From CALLPQ01 sp964479275 (lineage in GTDB: Bacteria; Pseudomonadota; Alphaproteobacteria; Caulobacterales; Parvularculaceae), in the NCBI GenBank assembly GCA_964479275.1, contig CAYZLR010000006.1, positions 1 to 64,000 of the forward strand: 64,000 nucleotides of DNA, given 5' to 3'. Every line of letters begins with the position of its first letter. Within the stretch, counting starts at the first letter, position 1. Both the position numbers and the translations under genes were made by a program. Below, piece after piece: positions 35,557 to 44,753 of the stretch. The notes under the pieces were generated by a model. That model was not told the DNA's origin and made no database searches. It saw only the letters and a program-made list of their open reading frames with translations.

Positions 35557-36543
35557 TTATCGAACTTTTTTAAGGGTGGTTCGGGTAAGCACATCTCGAT
35601 AGGACGAGGCTTGGGCTATTCGATCTTCGTACCCACGCTCTTTCAGCATTTTATGCGCCTTAGGCAGGCGATAACAGGGAAGATGCATAAACGCATGATG
35701 TTCACTATGATAATTAATGAAATAAGGGGCAATAAAAACACGCTCTAGCCAGTTTGCATGGGTTGTGCGGGCGTGTCCGAGGGGATCATCAGTGTTTGGT
35801 ACGCAGGCATGTTCAGCAATATTGCGGATGCGGGTTACCAATGGAAACCAGGTCGCCAATGCTAAAAGCCAAACGACAGGATAAAGCCACCAAAAACCAA
35901 TGAGGGTAAGCGCAATCAGCAAAAGGATATTAATGAGGGCATGGTCGCGAAAAGCCTTTCTGTTCGAGAGAATGTTTGATTGCTGTTGCCGTGCATCTTC
36001 AATATGATCGTCTGTGATCGGTTGTTGTGCCGTTTTTAAAGATTTAAAATTTAAAAGGGCTAGTCCCTGAAGGCGTTGGCGCAGAAATGTTTGCCCGGTT
36101 AAGTCACGAAATATCTTGCGCTTCAAACTCTCTTTTGTGATTGGAAAATGAGCCGATAAGCCTAGATCCGGGTCCTCGGGTTGCTGAACATATTTATGGT
36201 GGTTTAGATGATATCGCCGATAGGCGCTAAGACTCGCTCCAACCGGAGCTGCACATAACCAGTGACCAAGAAAATCATTGACTCTCCGGTTTGGGTGTAA
36301 TGCGCCATGAGCGGCCTCATGCATTAAAATGGCAATACCCAATTGGCGAGACCCAGTCAGCATTATAGCCAAAAAGAAGGTTATTGGATTTGGCAGCAGT
36401 GCAAACAGTGTCATTGACGCGCCGATGATGAACCAAGCATGAAATACATAAAATGGCCCGCGCCAACTTTGTCTGGCAGATAAGATCTGCCATTCATGTT
36501 TTTGGAAAATCTCCAAAGGGCGAATACGGTTAGCTGCGGCCAT
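35557..36543 (-). CDS. Membrane fatty acid desaturase
   Basis: A 328-residue di-iron desaturase/hydroxylase of the inner membrane. All three histidine boxes are present: HEAAHGALH near residue 75, HLNHH near 112 and HSEHHAFMH near 275, between four hydrophobic spans. Substrate is probably an acyl chain, though carotenoid hydroxylases share this fold. The KAS III gene ends 60 bp upstream on the same strand, so the two are likely co-expressed. Confidence 0.88.
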   Translation of the reverse strand: MAAANRIRPLEIFQKHEWQILSARQSWRGPFYVFHAWFIIGASMTLFALLPNPITFFLAIMLTGSRQLGIAILMHEAAHGALHPNRRVNDFLGHWLCAAPVGASLSAYRRYHLNHHKYVQQPEDPDLGLSAHFPITKESLKRKIFRDLTGQTFLRQRLQGLALLNFKSLKTAQQPITDDHIEDARQQQSNILSNRKAFRDHALINILLLIALTLIGFWWLYPVVWLLALATWFPLVTRIRNIAEHACVPNTDDPLGHARTTHANWLERVFIAPYFINYHSEHHAFMHLPCYRLPKAHKMLKERGYEDRIAQASSYRDVLTRTTLKKVR

Positions 36544-36604
36544 AATGCTATCTCCGACAACATTATAAACCCTATCGTGAACTCCAGGCTAGAGTGGATG
36601 ACAG

Positions 36605-37780
36605 TTATGCGCTTTTTTGAACAATGACTGACCCTGCAGAGTAACCTGCGCCAAAGCCTGATATCACACCAATTTCCCCGGGCTTGAAATCGCTATTATG
36701 TTTATGAAACGCGATGATAGAGCCCGCAGAAGAGGTATTTGCATATTCATCAAGCACAACTGGGGCTTCTTCACGGTTCGCTTCGCGGCCTAAAACAATT
36801 TTTGCAATAAACTCATTCATCGCCAAATTGGCTTGATGTAACCATAATCTCTTGAGTTGATGAGGCTCCAAACCGGTATCGCTGATATGTTGGCTGATCA
36901 TTTTACCAACCATTGGAACAACTTCTTTGAAGACTTTGCGACCTTCCTGCATAAACAATTTATCAGTTTTTGCCGAGCGTTGATCGTCCGCATCTTGATC
37001 ATCCTCACGTTCGCAATGGTTGAGGAAACCAAAATTATTGCGGATATTATTGGAAAATTTCGTCTGCAGGCGTGTGCCGAGTATATCCCAGCTTCCTGGC
37101 TTTGGGGTGCCATCATTTTTTTCTAAAATCACAGCCGTCGCCACATCGCCAAAGATAAAGTGGCAATCACGATTACGGAAATTTAAATGGGCCGTGCAAA
37201 TTTCCGGATTGACCATAAGAATGCGCCGTGCCCCGGTGCGGATCAAACCCAGACCGGTTTCAATGCCAAATGCTGCTGACGCGCACGCGACATTCATATC
37301 AAAACCAAATCCTTCGATACCTAGGGCATCTTGGATTTCTACAGCAATGGCTGGATATCCTCGTTGTAGATTAGAGCAGGCACAAATGACGCCATCAATA
37401 TCTTCTGCGTTAAGATCGGCAGATTGCATGGCTTCTCGGGCGGCGTGAACCGCCATTTCTGCAAGTATGGAAATTTCGGAGTCAGGTCGTGCGGTGAGCC
37501 GTGGACCCATCCGCTTTGTGTCAAGAATGCCAGCCTTATCCATAACAAATCGAGATTTAATCCCCGATGCTTTTTCAACGAATTCCGCCGAGGAGGGGTG
37601 AATAGGGTCGATTTTTCCTTTTGCTATCGCGTCTTTATTGCGGGCATTCTCTTCCTCAACCCATTGATTGTAGGTCGCCACCAATTCCTCATTGGAAATA
37701 GAGTCTTGCGGTGTAAATAGACCAGTACCAACAATTCGGACATCAGCGATAGCGGAGTTTTCTGTAGTTTTTGGCGGCAT
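36605..37780 (-). CDS. Beta-ketoacyl-ACP synthase III (FabH-like, long form)
   Basis: A 391-residue thiolase-fold condensing enzyme. The catalytic triad is visible: Cys in MNVACASAAFGIETG near residue 166, His in WLHQANLAMNEF and Asn in YANTSSAGSI. It is about 60 residues longer than E. coli FabH because of N-terminal and middle insertions, like Pseudomonas FabH2-type enzymes that can take longer acyl-CoA primers (family knowledge). Together with the adjacent desaturase it may adjust membrane lipid composition. Confidence 0.88.
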   Translation of the reverse strand: MPPKTTENSAIADVRIVGTGLFTPQDSISNEELVATYNQWVEEENARNKDAIAKGKIDPIHPSSAEFVEKASGIKSRFVMDKAGILDTKRMGPRLTARPDSEISILAEMAVHAAREAMQSADLNAEDIDGVICACSNLQRGYPAIAVEIQDALGIEGFGFDMNVACASAAFGIETGLGLIRTGARRILMVNPEICTAHLNFRNRDCHFIFGDVATAVILEKNDGTPKPGSWDILGTRLQTKFSNNIRNNFGFLNHCEREDDQDADDQRSAKTDKLFMQEGRKVFKEVVPMVGKMISQHISDTGLEPHQLKRLWLHQANLAMNEFIAKIVLGREANREEAPVVLDEYANTSSAGSIIAFHKHNSDFKPGEIGVISGFGAGYSAGSVIVQKSA

Positions 37781-37899
37781 GGGGGTGTTTAAGGCCTCTC
37801 TTTTTCACAGATCATACAACTGAGCGGATTATAAAGGCAACATTATTGACGCTTTTCGCGTTCACAACCGCTTGCAATATTTATGTATAGGTTAGCGCA

Positions 37900-38502
37900 T
37901 TAGGATTTTTGAACTTGCCTATGACGCGGGCAACCGACCTCGTGATCATTGATCATGCCCACGGCTTGCATGAATGCGTAGACAATAACAGGCCCGCAAA
38001 ATTTAAATCCGCGCTTTTTAAGTGCTTTGGACATAGCCTCGCTTTCGGGGGATTTCACAGGAGCGTCTTTGAAATTCTTGAACTTATTGATAATAGGTTT
38101 GCCGCCTACAAAACTCCATAGAAAGTTTGAAAAAGCGTGATCCCCCTCTTCCATTATTTCCAGCCAAACTTTGGCGTTGCCAATGGTTGCCCGAATTTTT
38201 GTGTTTGAGCGAATGATATCCGCATTATTGAGCAGACGTTCAACTTTTTTTTCTGAGTAGCGAGCAATCTTGTTTGGATCAAAATCATCAAATGCCTTTC
38301 GAAAAGCTTCTCGTTTATAGAGGATGGTGCGCCAGGAGAGTCCGGCCTGAAACCCATCTAGAATCAGCTTTTCAAATAAGAGCTGATCATCATAAATAGG
38401 TACACCCCATTCTGTATCGTGATAATGACGGTAGAGTGCATCATCTGCAGGCGCCCAGGCACAGTGGGGTATTAGCGTTTTTGTTTTTTGCGTCATTTCC
38501 AT
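37900..38502 (-). CDS. tag: DNA-3-methyladenine glycosylase I
   Basis: A 200-residue repair glycosylase. CAWAPADDALYRHYHDTEWG, DGFQAGLSWRTILYKREAF and the C-terminal VGMINDHEVGCPRH supply the zinc ligands (Cys, His, His, Cys) and base-binding pocket. Length is normal. It removes 3-methyladenine; an AlkA-like enzyme at 21224-21901 covers other lesions. Confidence 0.94.
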   Translation of the reverse strand: MEMTQKTKTLIPHCAWAPADDALYRHYHDTEWGVPIYDDQLLFEKLILDGFQAGLSWRTILYKREAFRKAFDDFDPNKIARYSEKKVERLLNNADIIRSNTKIRATIGNAKVWLEIMEEGDHAFSNFLWSFVGGKPIINKFKNFKDAPVKSPESEAMSKALKKRGFKFCGPVIVYAFMQAVGMINDHEVGCPRHRQVQKS

Positions 38503-38960
38503 TTCCGAGCTTTCTGGAGAGCCGAATTTCCTTGAGGGCCCGACCTTCCTTGAGGGGTTGCAAAATAAAAGCAGCGCTCATTTTTGGATAACCATCATGA
38601 TAAGACTTGGCGCCAAACTTAAAAATATACTAATCATTAACCTTGCTTGATAAAGCCCTATTAGGCCTTTGTCGATAAGATTAGCACTGTATGTGTTTTG
38701 AGAAGGGTAGAGCCGGGTGAAAATCAGATTTTTATGTGCGGCGGCGTTGCTGGCAATGTATGGGCTAGGCGGACTAGCAGCATCGGATAAACCTCTTGTT
38801 CAAAAGGAAGCGGGTTCTATTCAAGCGATTGCCGCGACACAAAGTAGCCAAAACATCGTCGATCTCAGTGGCTCGTAGGACATAATTGCAAAAACAGGAT
38901 GTGACGTTTTATACTTCAGTGCGCACAAAGTATGCTGAAGACGGATGATGTTCCATATTT
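38503..38960. other. Intergenic region between tag and the second trans-sulfuration gene
   Basis: 458 bp containing a short direct repeat (TTCCTTGAGGG twice, 38529-38560) and one small secreted-protein frame at 38717-38878. Nothing else was recognised. Confidence 0.5.
38717..38878 (+). CDS. Possible small secreted protein, 53 residues
   Basis: Starts GTG with GAAGGG nine bases upstream. The first 22 residues are a textbook signal peptide (VKIRFLCAAALLAMYGLGGL then AA), followed by about 31 polar residues (SDKPLVQKEAGSIQAIAATQ ...) with no Cys. The gene is too short for most automatic calls. No family recognised. It is flanked by genes on the opposite strand. Confidence 0.5.
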   Translation: MKIRFLCAAALLAMYGLGGLAASDKPLVQKEAGSIQAIAATQSSQNIVDLSGS

Positions 38961-40076
38961 TTATCTTTCAATTGCTGATATCAAATCATCGATTAAATCT
39001 TCCGCCGCCTCCAATCCAATCGACAGTCTTAACAATGAGTCAGGTGTAGTCGTTGCGGCTCCTTCGACGGACGCTCTGTGTTCAACCAAGCTCTCGACAC
39101 CGCCCAAACTGGTTGCGTTCGCAAATAACTGAACTTTGGATGCAGCAGTTAAAGCTGCTTCTCGGCCTCTTCTAAATTCAATTGAGACGACTCCGCCGCC
39201 AGCATTCATCTGTCTATTCGCAATCTCAAAGCCAGGGTCACTGCGTAAAAATGGATAGTATACCCGGTTGATTTCAGAGTGTGAATGTAAGGCTTGGGCA
39301 ACTACCAGGGCGTTATCGCAATGGCGATCGACGCGGCAGGCAAGGGTTTGGATGCCACGGCTCACCATCCAGGCGTTAAAAGGAGAGAGTACACTGCCTG
39401 TTATTCGGCGAATGTGCAGTAGGTCTTCTAATATTCCTTCATCCTTTGCGAAACTCAAAGATCCCCCCTGAATGTCGCTATGCCCTCCCATATATTTCGT
39501 CAGGGAATGCAAAACATAATCCGCACCGTGGTCTATTGGCCGCCGGATGACTGGCGGTGCAAAGGTACTATCAATACAAATTTTTGCGCCCATATTGTGT
39601 GCAAGGTCGGATATGATGCGCATATCAATTAATTCCAGTTGCGGATTTGATGGTGTTTCAAACCAGATAAGCGCCGGGCGTTTTTCAAGCGCTTGGGAAA
39701 GCGCATGCATATCATTGAGGTCGATTTGCTCAAATTCCAGGCCCCATTGCGGCATGAGTTTACGCGCGAGCGCGATAAAATCGAAATAGAGATCTTTGTG
39801 AAACACAACCCGTGAACCAGGTTCTAATGTCTGCAACAGCGCTACACCCGCAGCCATGCCTGAGGCGAAGGCAACGCAGCCTGTTGCATTTTCCAGGGTT
39901 GCCAGGCGAGTTTGTAAATCGTCAACATTGGGGTTGCCATCGCGGATATAGCCATGATCATGAAGTGACTCATTTGCCGGCCCATGTTCGAATGTTGTTG
40001 AGAGTTGAATGGGCGGCGCGATAGAACCACTTACCCGGCGGTTTGGAATATGGATTGCTGCCGTTTCGATTTTCAT
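38961..40076 (-). CDS. Second PLP trans-sulfuration enzyme (cystathionine gamma-synthase/beta-lyase-like)
   Basis: A 371-residue Cys/Met-metabolism PLP enzyme. TAAIHIPNRRVSGSIAPPIQ begins it; YIRDGNPNVDDLQTRLATLE, FASGMAAGVALL, WFETPSNPQLELID and the PLP-lysine motif SLTKYMGGHSDIQGG near residue 200 are clear. It differs from the enzyme at 2896-4074 in the N-terminal loop (no GQHHDPTTGAV) and so probably acts on a different substrate. It stands alone on its strand. Confidence 0.88.
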   Translation of the reverse strand: MKIETAAIHIPNRRVSGSIAPPIQLSTTFEHGPANESLHDHGYIRDGNPNVDDLQTRLATLENATGCVAFASGMAAGVALLQTLEPGSRVVFHKDLYFDFIALARKLMPQWGLEFEQIDLNDMHALSQALEKRPALIWFETPSNPQLELIDMRIISDLAHNMGAKICIDSTFAPPVIRRPIDHGADYVLHSLTKYMGGHSDIQGGSLSFAKDEGILEDLLHIRRITGSVLSPFNAWMVSRGIQTLACRVDRHCDNALVVAQALHSHSEINRVYYPFLRSDPGFEIANRQMNAGGGVVSIEFRRGREAALTAASKVQLFANATSLGGVESLVEHRASVEGAATTTPDSLLRLSIGLEAAEDLIDDLISAIER

Positions 40077-40228
40077 AAGGTGCCCATTTTTTTGGAGTTG
40101 ATATATTCATCCATCACGATCATCAGTGTCTATGTCATGGACAATGATACACACTTACATGATGGCACAAGCAATGTAGACTATCGGCGAATGATTTTCA
40201 TCATTGTGGTGAGTAAAGTCAAAAAAAT

Positions 40229-41110
40229 TTAGTCCACACTTTGTAGGTAAGTCGGTTGTGTGAGGCTAATGCTAACGCCATCAATATGGTAATCAGAAGG
40301 GTTTGTTCCTTCAAGGCGGTCAACGCGAATGAGCGCAAGGGCTGCACGTTTGTTATCTATCCCGCTCATGAGAAGCGAACCGATTTTTGTGTTTTGTGCC
40401 ATAACATCCAGATTATTTGAGGGATGCGGAATTTCTATATTGTCTAACCCTTTTACAATCAAAGTGCGTTTTCGAATGTTTCCCTTACGTTTCATTCTGC
40501 TAGTCACTTCCTGACCTACAAAACACCCCTTTTGATAGGATACAGCCTGAAGCGCGTCATAATTAACATCTAAAATAAATACTTGTTCTGTATCAAAATT
40601 AACAATAAGTGAGGCAACACCGTTTTCGATTTGCCAATGATAATAATCATCAAGGGAGGCGGTTATGTTGGAAAGCGCTGCACTAATTGTAGCGGTTTTT
40701 CCATAGTGGCGCGTCCCGAGAATCACCAAGCGAGGATCGCTTATAGTGATACCAGTTGCAGTTTCATGATGATCACCAAAGCTCGCAAGGACTGTCCAAT
40801 CATCATTCATCTCGTCAATCTCTACAGCGGCTCTGAGCTTATAAAGGCGTAATTTTTTTGACAATGTGGTAACGATGTTCTGATGACAATCGATCAGATA
40901 GCCTTCTTCAAACGGAATGATGAAAAATTCAAAGGCGATTTTACCTTGCGGGGTCAGCAGGGTTGTAAATCCGGCTTTTTCTTCTTCAAGGCGTGAGATA
41001 TCGCTGGAGATAATTCCTTGTAAAAAAGAGCTGGCATCTCGGCCACTCACTTTTAAAAGCGCGCGATCTGTCAGGTGGGCAGTTTTTTTGGTATCTTTCA
41101 TATCAGCCAT
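40229..41110 (-). CDS. ygfZ: Folate-binding protein YgfZ (iron-sulfur cluster maintenance)
   Basis: A 293-residue GcvT-like protein that helps assemble or repair Fe-S enzymes in the cytoplasm. The family motif KGCFVGQEVTSRMKRKGNIR is complete near residue 190, with its conserved Cys. The N-terminal LTDRALLKVSGRDASSFLQG is typical. ATG 41110 is chosen by homology; the frame stays open to 41179 and no strong ribosome site marks either choice. It is divergent from the dihydroorotase gene. Confidence 0.9.
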   Translation of the reverse strand: MADMKDTKKTAHLTDRALLKVSGRDASSFLQGIISSDISRLEEEKAGFTTLLTPQGKIAFEFFIIPFEEGYLIDCHQNIVTTLSKKLRLYKLRAAVEIDEMNDDWTVLASFGDHHETATGITISDPRLVILGTRHYGKTATISAALSNITASLDDYYHWQIENGVASLIVNFDTEQVFILDVNYDALQAVSYQKGCFVGQEVTSRMKRKGNIRKRTLIVKGLDNIEIPHPSNNLDVMAQNTKIGSLLMSGIDNKRAALALIRVDRLEGTNPSDYHIDGVSISLTQPTYLQSVD

Positions 41111-41268
41111 GTAAGATATTGATATTAGTTTGTGAAGAGGGGAGCCGTTTTGCTCCATCATAGCCGGGTTTTCCAACAAATACCGTCATGATTTGTGCAA
41201 TTGGCTCGCGGCCTTTATGAAAGCTTGTGAATAGCGACTTAGTTTTCAATTTTGAACGACGAGATTTT

Positions 41269-42597
41269 ATGACCGAAACTTATGATCTGATTTTAAAAAA
41301 TGGTACGGTGGTTAACCATGATGGTGAAGGTGTGCGCAATATCGGGATTCGCGCGGGCAAAATTGCCAAACTGGATGTTGAGCAAACAGCCAGTGCTGAC
41401 GACGTCATTGATTGTAAGGGACTGCATGTTCTGCCTGGCGTGATTGATAGCCAGGTTCATTTTCGCGAGCCCGGTCTTGATTATAAAGAAGATTTGCAAA
41501 CCGGCGGGCGTGCAGCCGTTTTGGGTGGGGTGACATGTGTTTTTGAGATGCCCAACACCAATCCATTGACGATTACCCAAGCTTCAATCGAAGATAAACT
41601 TATGCGGGCCAAGGGGCGCATGGCTTGTGATCATGCGTTCTATGTGGGGGCGACCCATGACAATCCGAAACAGCTTATTGAACTCGAAAATTTACCCGGA
41701 GTTTGCGGTGTTAAAATTTTTATGGGTGCTTCAACAGGTGATTTACTGGTTGAGGATGATGACGGTGTTCGCGAAGTCTTGCGGCATGGGCGTAGGCGTG
41801 TAGCGGTTCATTCCGAGGATGAAGGTTTGCTGCGCGCAGGGAAAAGCAAGGCGAGACAGGGAGATTGGACCTCTCATCCTGAAGCGCGCAGTGCCGAGGC
41901 CGCAGTGAAATGTACCGAGCGTCTTTTGCGCATTGCTCGCGAAGTTGGACGCCGGATCCACATCCTCCATGTATCCACTGCTCTGGAGGTACCTATCATT
42001 GCGGCTAATAAAGATATCGCTACGGCTGAAATTACCCCCCAGCATCTGACCTTGGAGGCCCCTGAATGCTATGAAAGGTTAAAAGGTCTTGCTCAGCTCA
42101 ATCCGCCCATAAGAGACGCTTTTCACCGTCAAGGGTTATGGCGCGGGGTCCAGCAAGGCGTGTTTGATGTCATCGGTACAGATCATGCGCCGCACACTTT
42201 GGAAGAAAAAGCCAAGCCTTACCCCGCATCTCCGTCAGGGATGCCCGGCGTACAATCATTAGTGCCGGTTATGCTTACGCAAGTTCTGGAAGGGCGACTG
42301 TCACTGGCAAGATTTGTGGATATGACATCCCATGGTCCTAACCGGGTTTTCAATATTGCTGGCAAGGGACGTGTCGCCATTGGTTATGACGCTGATTTTA
42401 CGATCGTAGATATGAAGAAAACGAAAACGATCACCCATGCAGACTCTGCCTCTAGATCAGGTTGGACGCCTTTCGCTGGTTTTGAAGCCAAAGCTTGGCC
42501 GATCGGAACCATTATTCGGGGGCGCAGTGTTATGTGGAATGATGAGCTTATCGGTGACCCGGCGGGTGAACCGATCCGTTTTCAAGAAACAATTTGA
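41269..42597 (+). CDS. pyrC: Dihydroorotase (class I amidohydrolase)
   Basis: A 442-residue enzyme for the third step of pyrimidine synthesis. Metal ligands: VIDSQVHFREPGL (HxH-type VHF) near residue 60, the metal-bridging Lys region KIFMGASTGDLLV near 145, HSEDEG, ILHVST and the IGTDHAPHTLEEK Asp near 305. ATG 41269 is chosen over an in-frame GTG at 41227. Allantoinase is a less likely alternative. A full-length dispersed repeat starts right behind the stop. Confidence 0.9.
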   Translation: MTETYDLILKNGTVVNHDGEGVRNIGIRAGKIAKLDVEQTASADDVIDCKGLHVLPGVIDSQVHFREPGLDYKEDLQTGGRAAVLGGVTCVFEMPNTNPLTITQASIEDKLMRAKGRMACDHAFYVGATHDNPKQLIELENLPGVCGVKIFMGASTGDLLVEDDDGVREVLRHGRRRVAVHSEDEGLLRAGKSKARQGDWTSHPEARSAEAAVKCTERLLRIAREVGRRIHILHVSTALEVPIIAANKDIATAEITPQHLTLEAPECYERLKGLAQLNPPIRDAFHRQGLWRGVQQGVFDVIGTDHAPHTLEEKAKPYPASPSGMPGVQSLVPVMLTQVLEGRLSLARFVDMTSHGPNRVFNIAGKGRVAIGYDADFTIVDMKKTKTITHADSASRSGWTPFAGFEAKAWPIGTIIRGRSVMWNDELIGDPAGEPIRFQETI

Positions 42598-42604
42598 ATA
42601 ATTC

Positions 42605-42710
42605 TAAAGTATTTTGCGTGTCTGTTGGAACCGGTTGAACTGCAATAAATGTGAAAAAAGAAAGACTAAAAGCACCTCGGCGATTCAATTTGAGGTGGAC
42701 GGGCTTTAAC
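42605..42710 (+). repeat. Dispersed intergenic repeat, copy B (full length)
   Basis: Begins TAAAGTATTTTGCGTGTCTG and ends GACGGGCTTTAA. It shares GGAACCGGTTGAAC, AATAAATG and AAAGCACCTCGG with copy A and, inverted, copies C and D. It begins eight bases after the pyrC stop codon. Confidence 0.85.
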
Positions 42711-42759
42711 TTGGGCGTGGAAATCGCAAATAGCTTTTCGCAAGATACCTTATAAAACA

Positions 42760-42796
42760 AAAACGCCAGATGGTTTTTGAAACCATCTGGCGTTTT
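42760..42796 (-). terminator. Rho-independent terminator of tig
   Basis: A perfect 17-bp inverted repeat, AAAACGCCAGATGGTTT / AAACCATCTGGCGTTTT, with a three-base loop; on the minus strand it is followed by further T residues. It could act in both directions and so also end pyrC transcripts. Confidence 0.92.
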
Positions 42797-42845
42797 AACT
42801 GGAAATAAAAATACGTTGAACAAAGTTTGTTCAAAGCAACGAGGC

Positions 42846-44177
42846 TTATTCGTCGCCTTCTGGATCTTTCATCAATTCGTCTTTTGAAACTCTTTTATCT
42901 TCGACTTTCGCAAGCTCTAGAATGTAATCAACCACTTTTTCTTCAAAAAGAGGCGCGCGAATTTGCGCAAGTGCACCCGGATTTTGTTGGTAAAATTCTA
43001 GTACTTCGCGCTCCTGGCCAGGATATTGCCGCGCTGTATTGATCATTTCACGTTGCACTTCTTCTGCCGGGACATCAACAGAACCTGCTTTGCCAATTTC
43101 TGCCAGTACCAAGCCTAATCGAACGCGACGTTCAGCGATTGTTTTATACTCTGCTTTGAGGTCCTCTTCAGATTTATCTTTATCTTCCTCGTCGCGTTCA
43201 GCATTTTCGATTTGTTGCCAAATTTGATTAAATTCTGCATCCACCATTGAGGCCGGGAGCTCAAAATCGTGGGCTTCATCAAGTTTATCTAAGAGAGTGC
43301 GCTTAACGTGGCCGCGTGAAAGCTGTTTATAGTCCTCACTGATGCGTTCTGTAATTTTCTCTTTCAACTCGGCAAGATCTTTAAGCCCGAGTTTTGTTGC
43401 GAGTTCATCATCAATCTTCACATCATCTGGTGATTTCACTTCATGCACATTAACTGCAAACACAGCATCTTTGCCCGATAACTCCGCATGACCGTAGTCT
43501 TCCGGGAATGTGACTTTCACGTCGAGATCTTGACCCGCTTGCGTGCCAATCAGTTGATCTTCGAAACCGGGTATGAATGTGCCTGAGCCCAATACCAGTT
43601 CTGAATTCTCACCCTTGCCGCCTTCAAAAGGAACACCGTCAATACTCCCTTCAAAATCCATAACGACCATGTCATCTTTTTGGGCTTTTTCAGTTTTTTT
43701 GCGGGCTGTATAGCTTCTTTGTTGTCCTGCAAGGTTTTCTAAAGCTTCAGTAATATCTTCATCGGGAATATCGGCAACAGGGCGCACGATCTCTAGCTTG
43801 GCAACATCCATGGGTTCAAATGTCGGCAAGATTTCTGCGTGAACATCATATTCCAGATCCGCCTTACCGTCGATCACATCTTCCATTTTACTATGAAAAT
43901 GGGGGTGTGGTTGAGTCGCCGGTTGCATATCACGGTCAGTAAATGCTTTTTGCGCCGTCTCATTAACCACTTCCTGCACGATCTCGCTCATCATGCCTTT
44001 GCCATACATCTTTTTCAAAAAAGAGACGGGGGCTTTCCCCTTGCGAAAGCCCTTAAGCTGGATTTGATCTTTCATACCTTCAAGCTTTGATGTCAGCTTT
44101 TCCTCGAGCTCTCCTGCTGAGACTGTTACCTTGAATTTGCGCTCAAGGCCTTCACTTGATACTTCTGAAACTTCCAT
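42846..44177 (-). CDS. tig: Trigger factor
   Basis: A 443-residue ribosome-bound chaperone and prolyl isomerase. The ribosome-docking signature GFRKGKAP lies near residue 45; the FKBP-like domain (MVVMDFEGSIDGVPFEGG) is at about 165-240; the rest is the helical chaperone cage with an acidic tail. GGAAGA precedes the ATG. A tRNA-Leu gene lies 120 bp upstream on the same strand. Confidence 0.95.
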   Translation of the reverse strand: MEVSEVSSEGLERKFKVTVSAGELEEKLTSKLEGMKDQIQLKGFRKGKAPVSFLKKMYGKGMMSEIVQEVVNETAQKAFTDRDMQPATQPHPHFHSKMEDVIDGKADLEYDVHAEILPTFEPMDVAKLEIVRPVADIPDEDITEALENLAGQQRSYTARKKTEKAQKDDMVVMDFEGSIDGVPFEGGKGENSELVLGSGTFIPGFEDQLIGTQAGQDLDVKVTFPEDYGHAELSGKDAVFAVNVHEVKSPDDVKIDDELATKLGLKDLAELKEKITERISEDYKQLSRGHVKRTLLDKLDEAHDFELPASMVDAEFNQIWQQIENAERDEEDKDKSEEDLKAEYKTIAERRVRLGLVLAEIGKAGSVDVPAEEVQREMINTARQYPGQEREVLEFYQQNPGALAQIRAPLFEEKVVDYILELAKVEDKRVSKDELMKDPEGDE

Positions 44178-44297
44178 CGTCTTCCAACTTTCTTAAAACG
44201 TCACTGTTTCACCGTCTTGAAATCGATATTACAATCGGCAGTCTTGTGTTCGGTTGGCTCCCCTAGCCATAAATACTTGTATGTTAAATTAAGAAAA

Positions 44298-44382
44298 TGG
44301 TGCGGATGAGAGGAATCGAACCTCCACGGATTGCTCCACTGGAACCTAAATCCAGCGCGTCTACCAGTTCCGCCACATCCGC
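44298..44382 (-). tRNA. tRNA-Leu (anticodon TAG), CCA encoded
   Basis: On the minus strand the acceptor stem GCGGATG pairs with CATCCGC, followed by the discriminator A and an encoded CCA (44298-44300). The anticodon stem-loop is CTGGA TTTAGGT TCCAG, giving TAG. The variable arm is long, as in class II tRNAs, and the T-arm reads GGAGGTTCGATTCCTC. All arms fold. Confidence 0.96.
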
Positions 44383-44753
44383 ACACCATAATCTTCTAAA
44401 AGCCTGACAAAAAATCATGAAGATATTTTTGCAGACCCTTAACGCAACCCAAATTCTCATCTGGGCTAAAAAACACCCACGTATTACACACATACCCGGG
44501 CATTTTTAATTGGTATTTCAGTCATTCTTACATAATGCCAATGCGGGGCAAAAGTTTGAATTAACCAAAATCATGGAAAAAATCCGCACCTTGGAGGATG
44601 CGGATATGTGTTCCAGCGCGTTTCTATAGCAGAGCCTCGCAGATTGTCGAGCGCTGAAACACTGAATCTTTAGATAAATTGAAAAATTTGCCCAGAACAC
44701 ATCATAACAGCTTAAAACCGGCCGTTGACGAAACAATGGAGACTCAAGTCAGC
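44383..44753. other. Intergenic region between tRNA-Leu and the ABC permease
   Basis: 371 bp. It contains the terminator at 44577-44605 for the ABC transporter genes and must contain the promoter of the tRNA; no coding frame is supported. Confidence 0.55.
44577..44605 (-). terminator. Rho-independent terminator of the NatAB-like operon
   Basis: On the minus strand ATCCGCA ... TGCGGAT (seven pairs, extended by CC/GG with a bulge) is followed by TTTTTT. It lies 150 bp behind the permease stop codon. Confidence 0.8.

Noticed and set aside
42548..42823. Frames at 42548-42823 and 50361-50630 that share LSFFTFIAVQPV
   Set aside because: The shared peptide is only the translation of the dispersed DNA repeat read in one frame; neither frame has a ribosome site or other conserved part.
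44582..44605. ATCCGCACC...TGCGGAT resembling a fragment of the nearby tRNA-Leu
   Set aside because: Read on the minus strand it is a stem followed by six T residues, exactly placed as terminator of the ABC transporter genes; the tRNA similarity is limited to seven bases.
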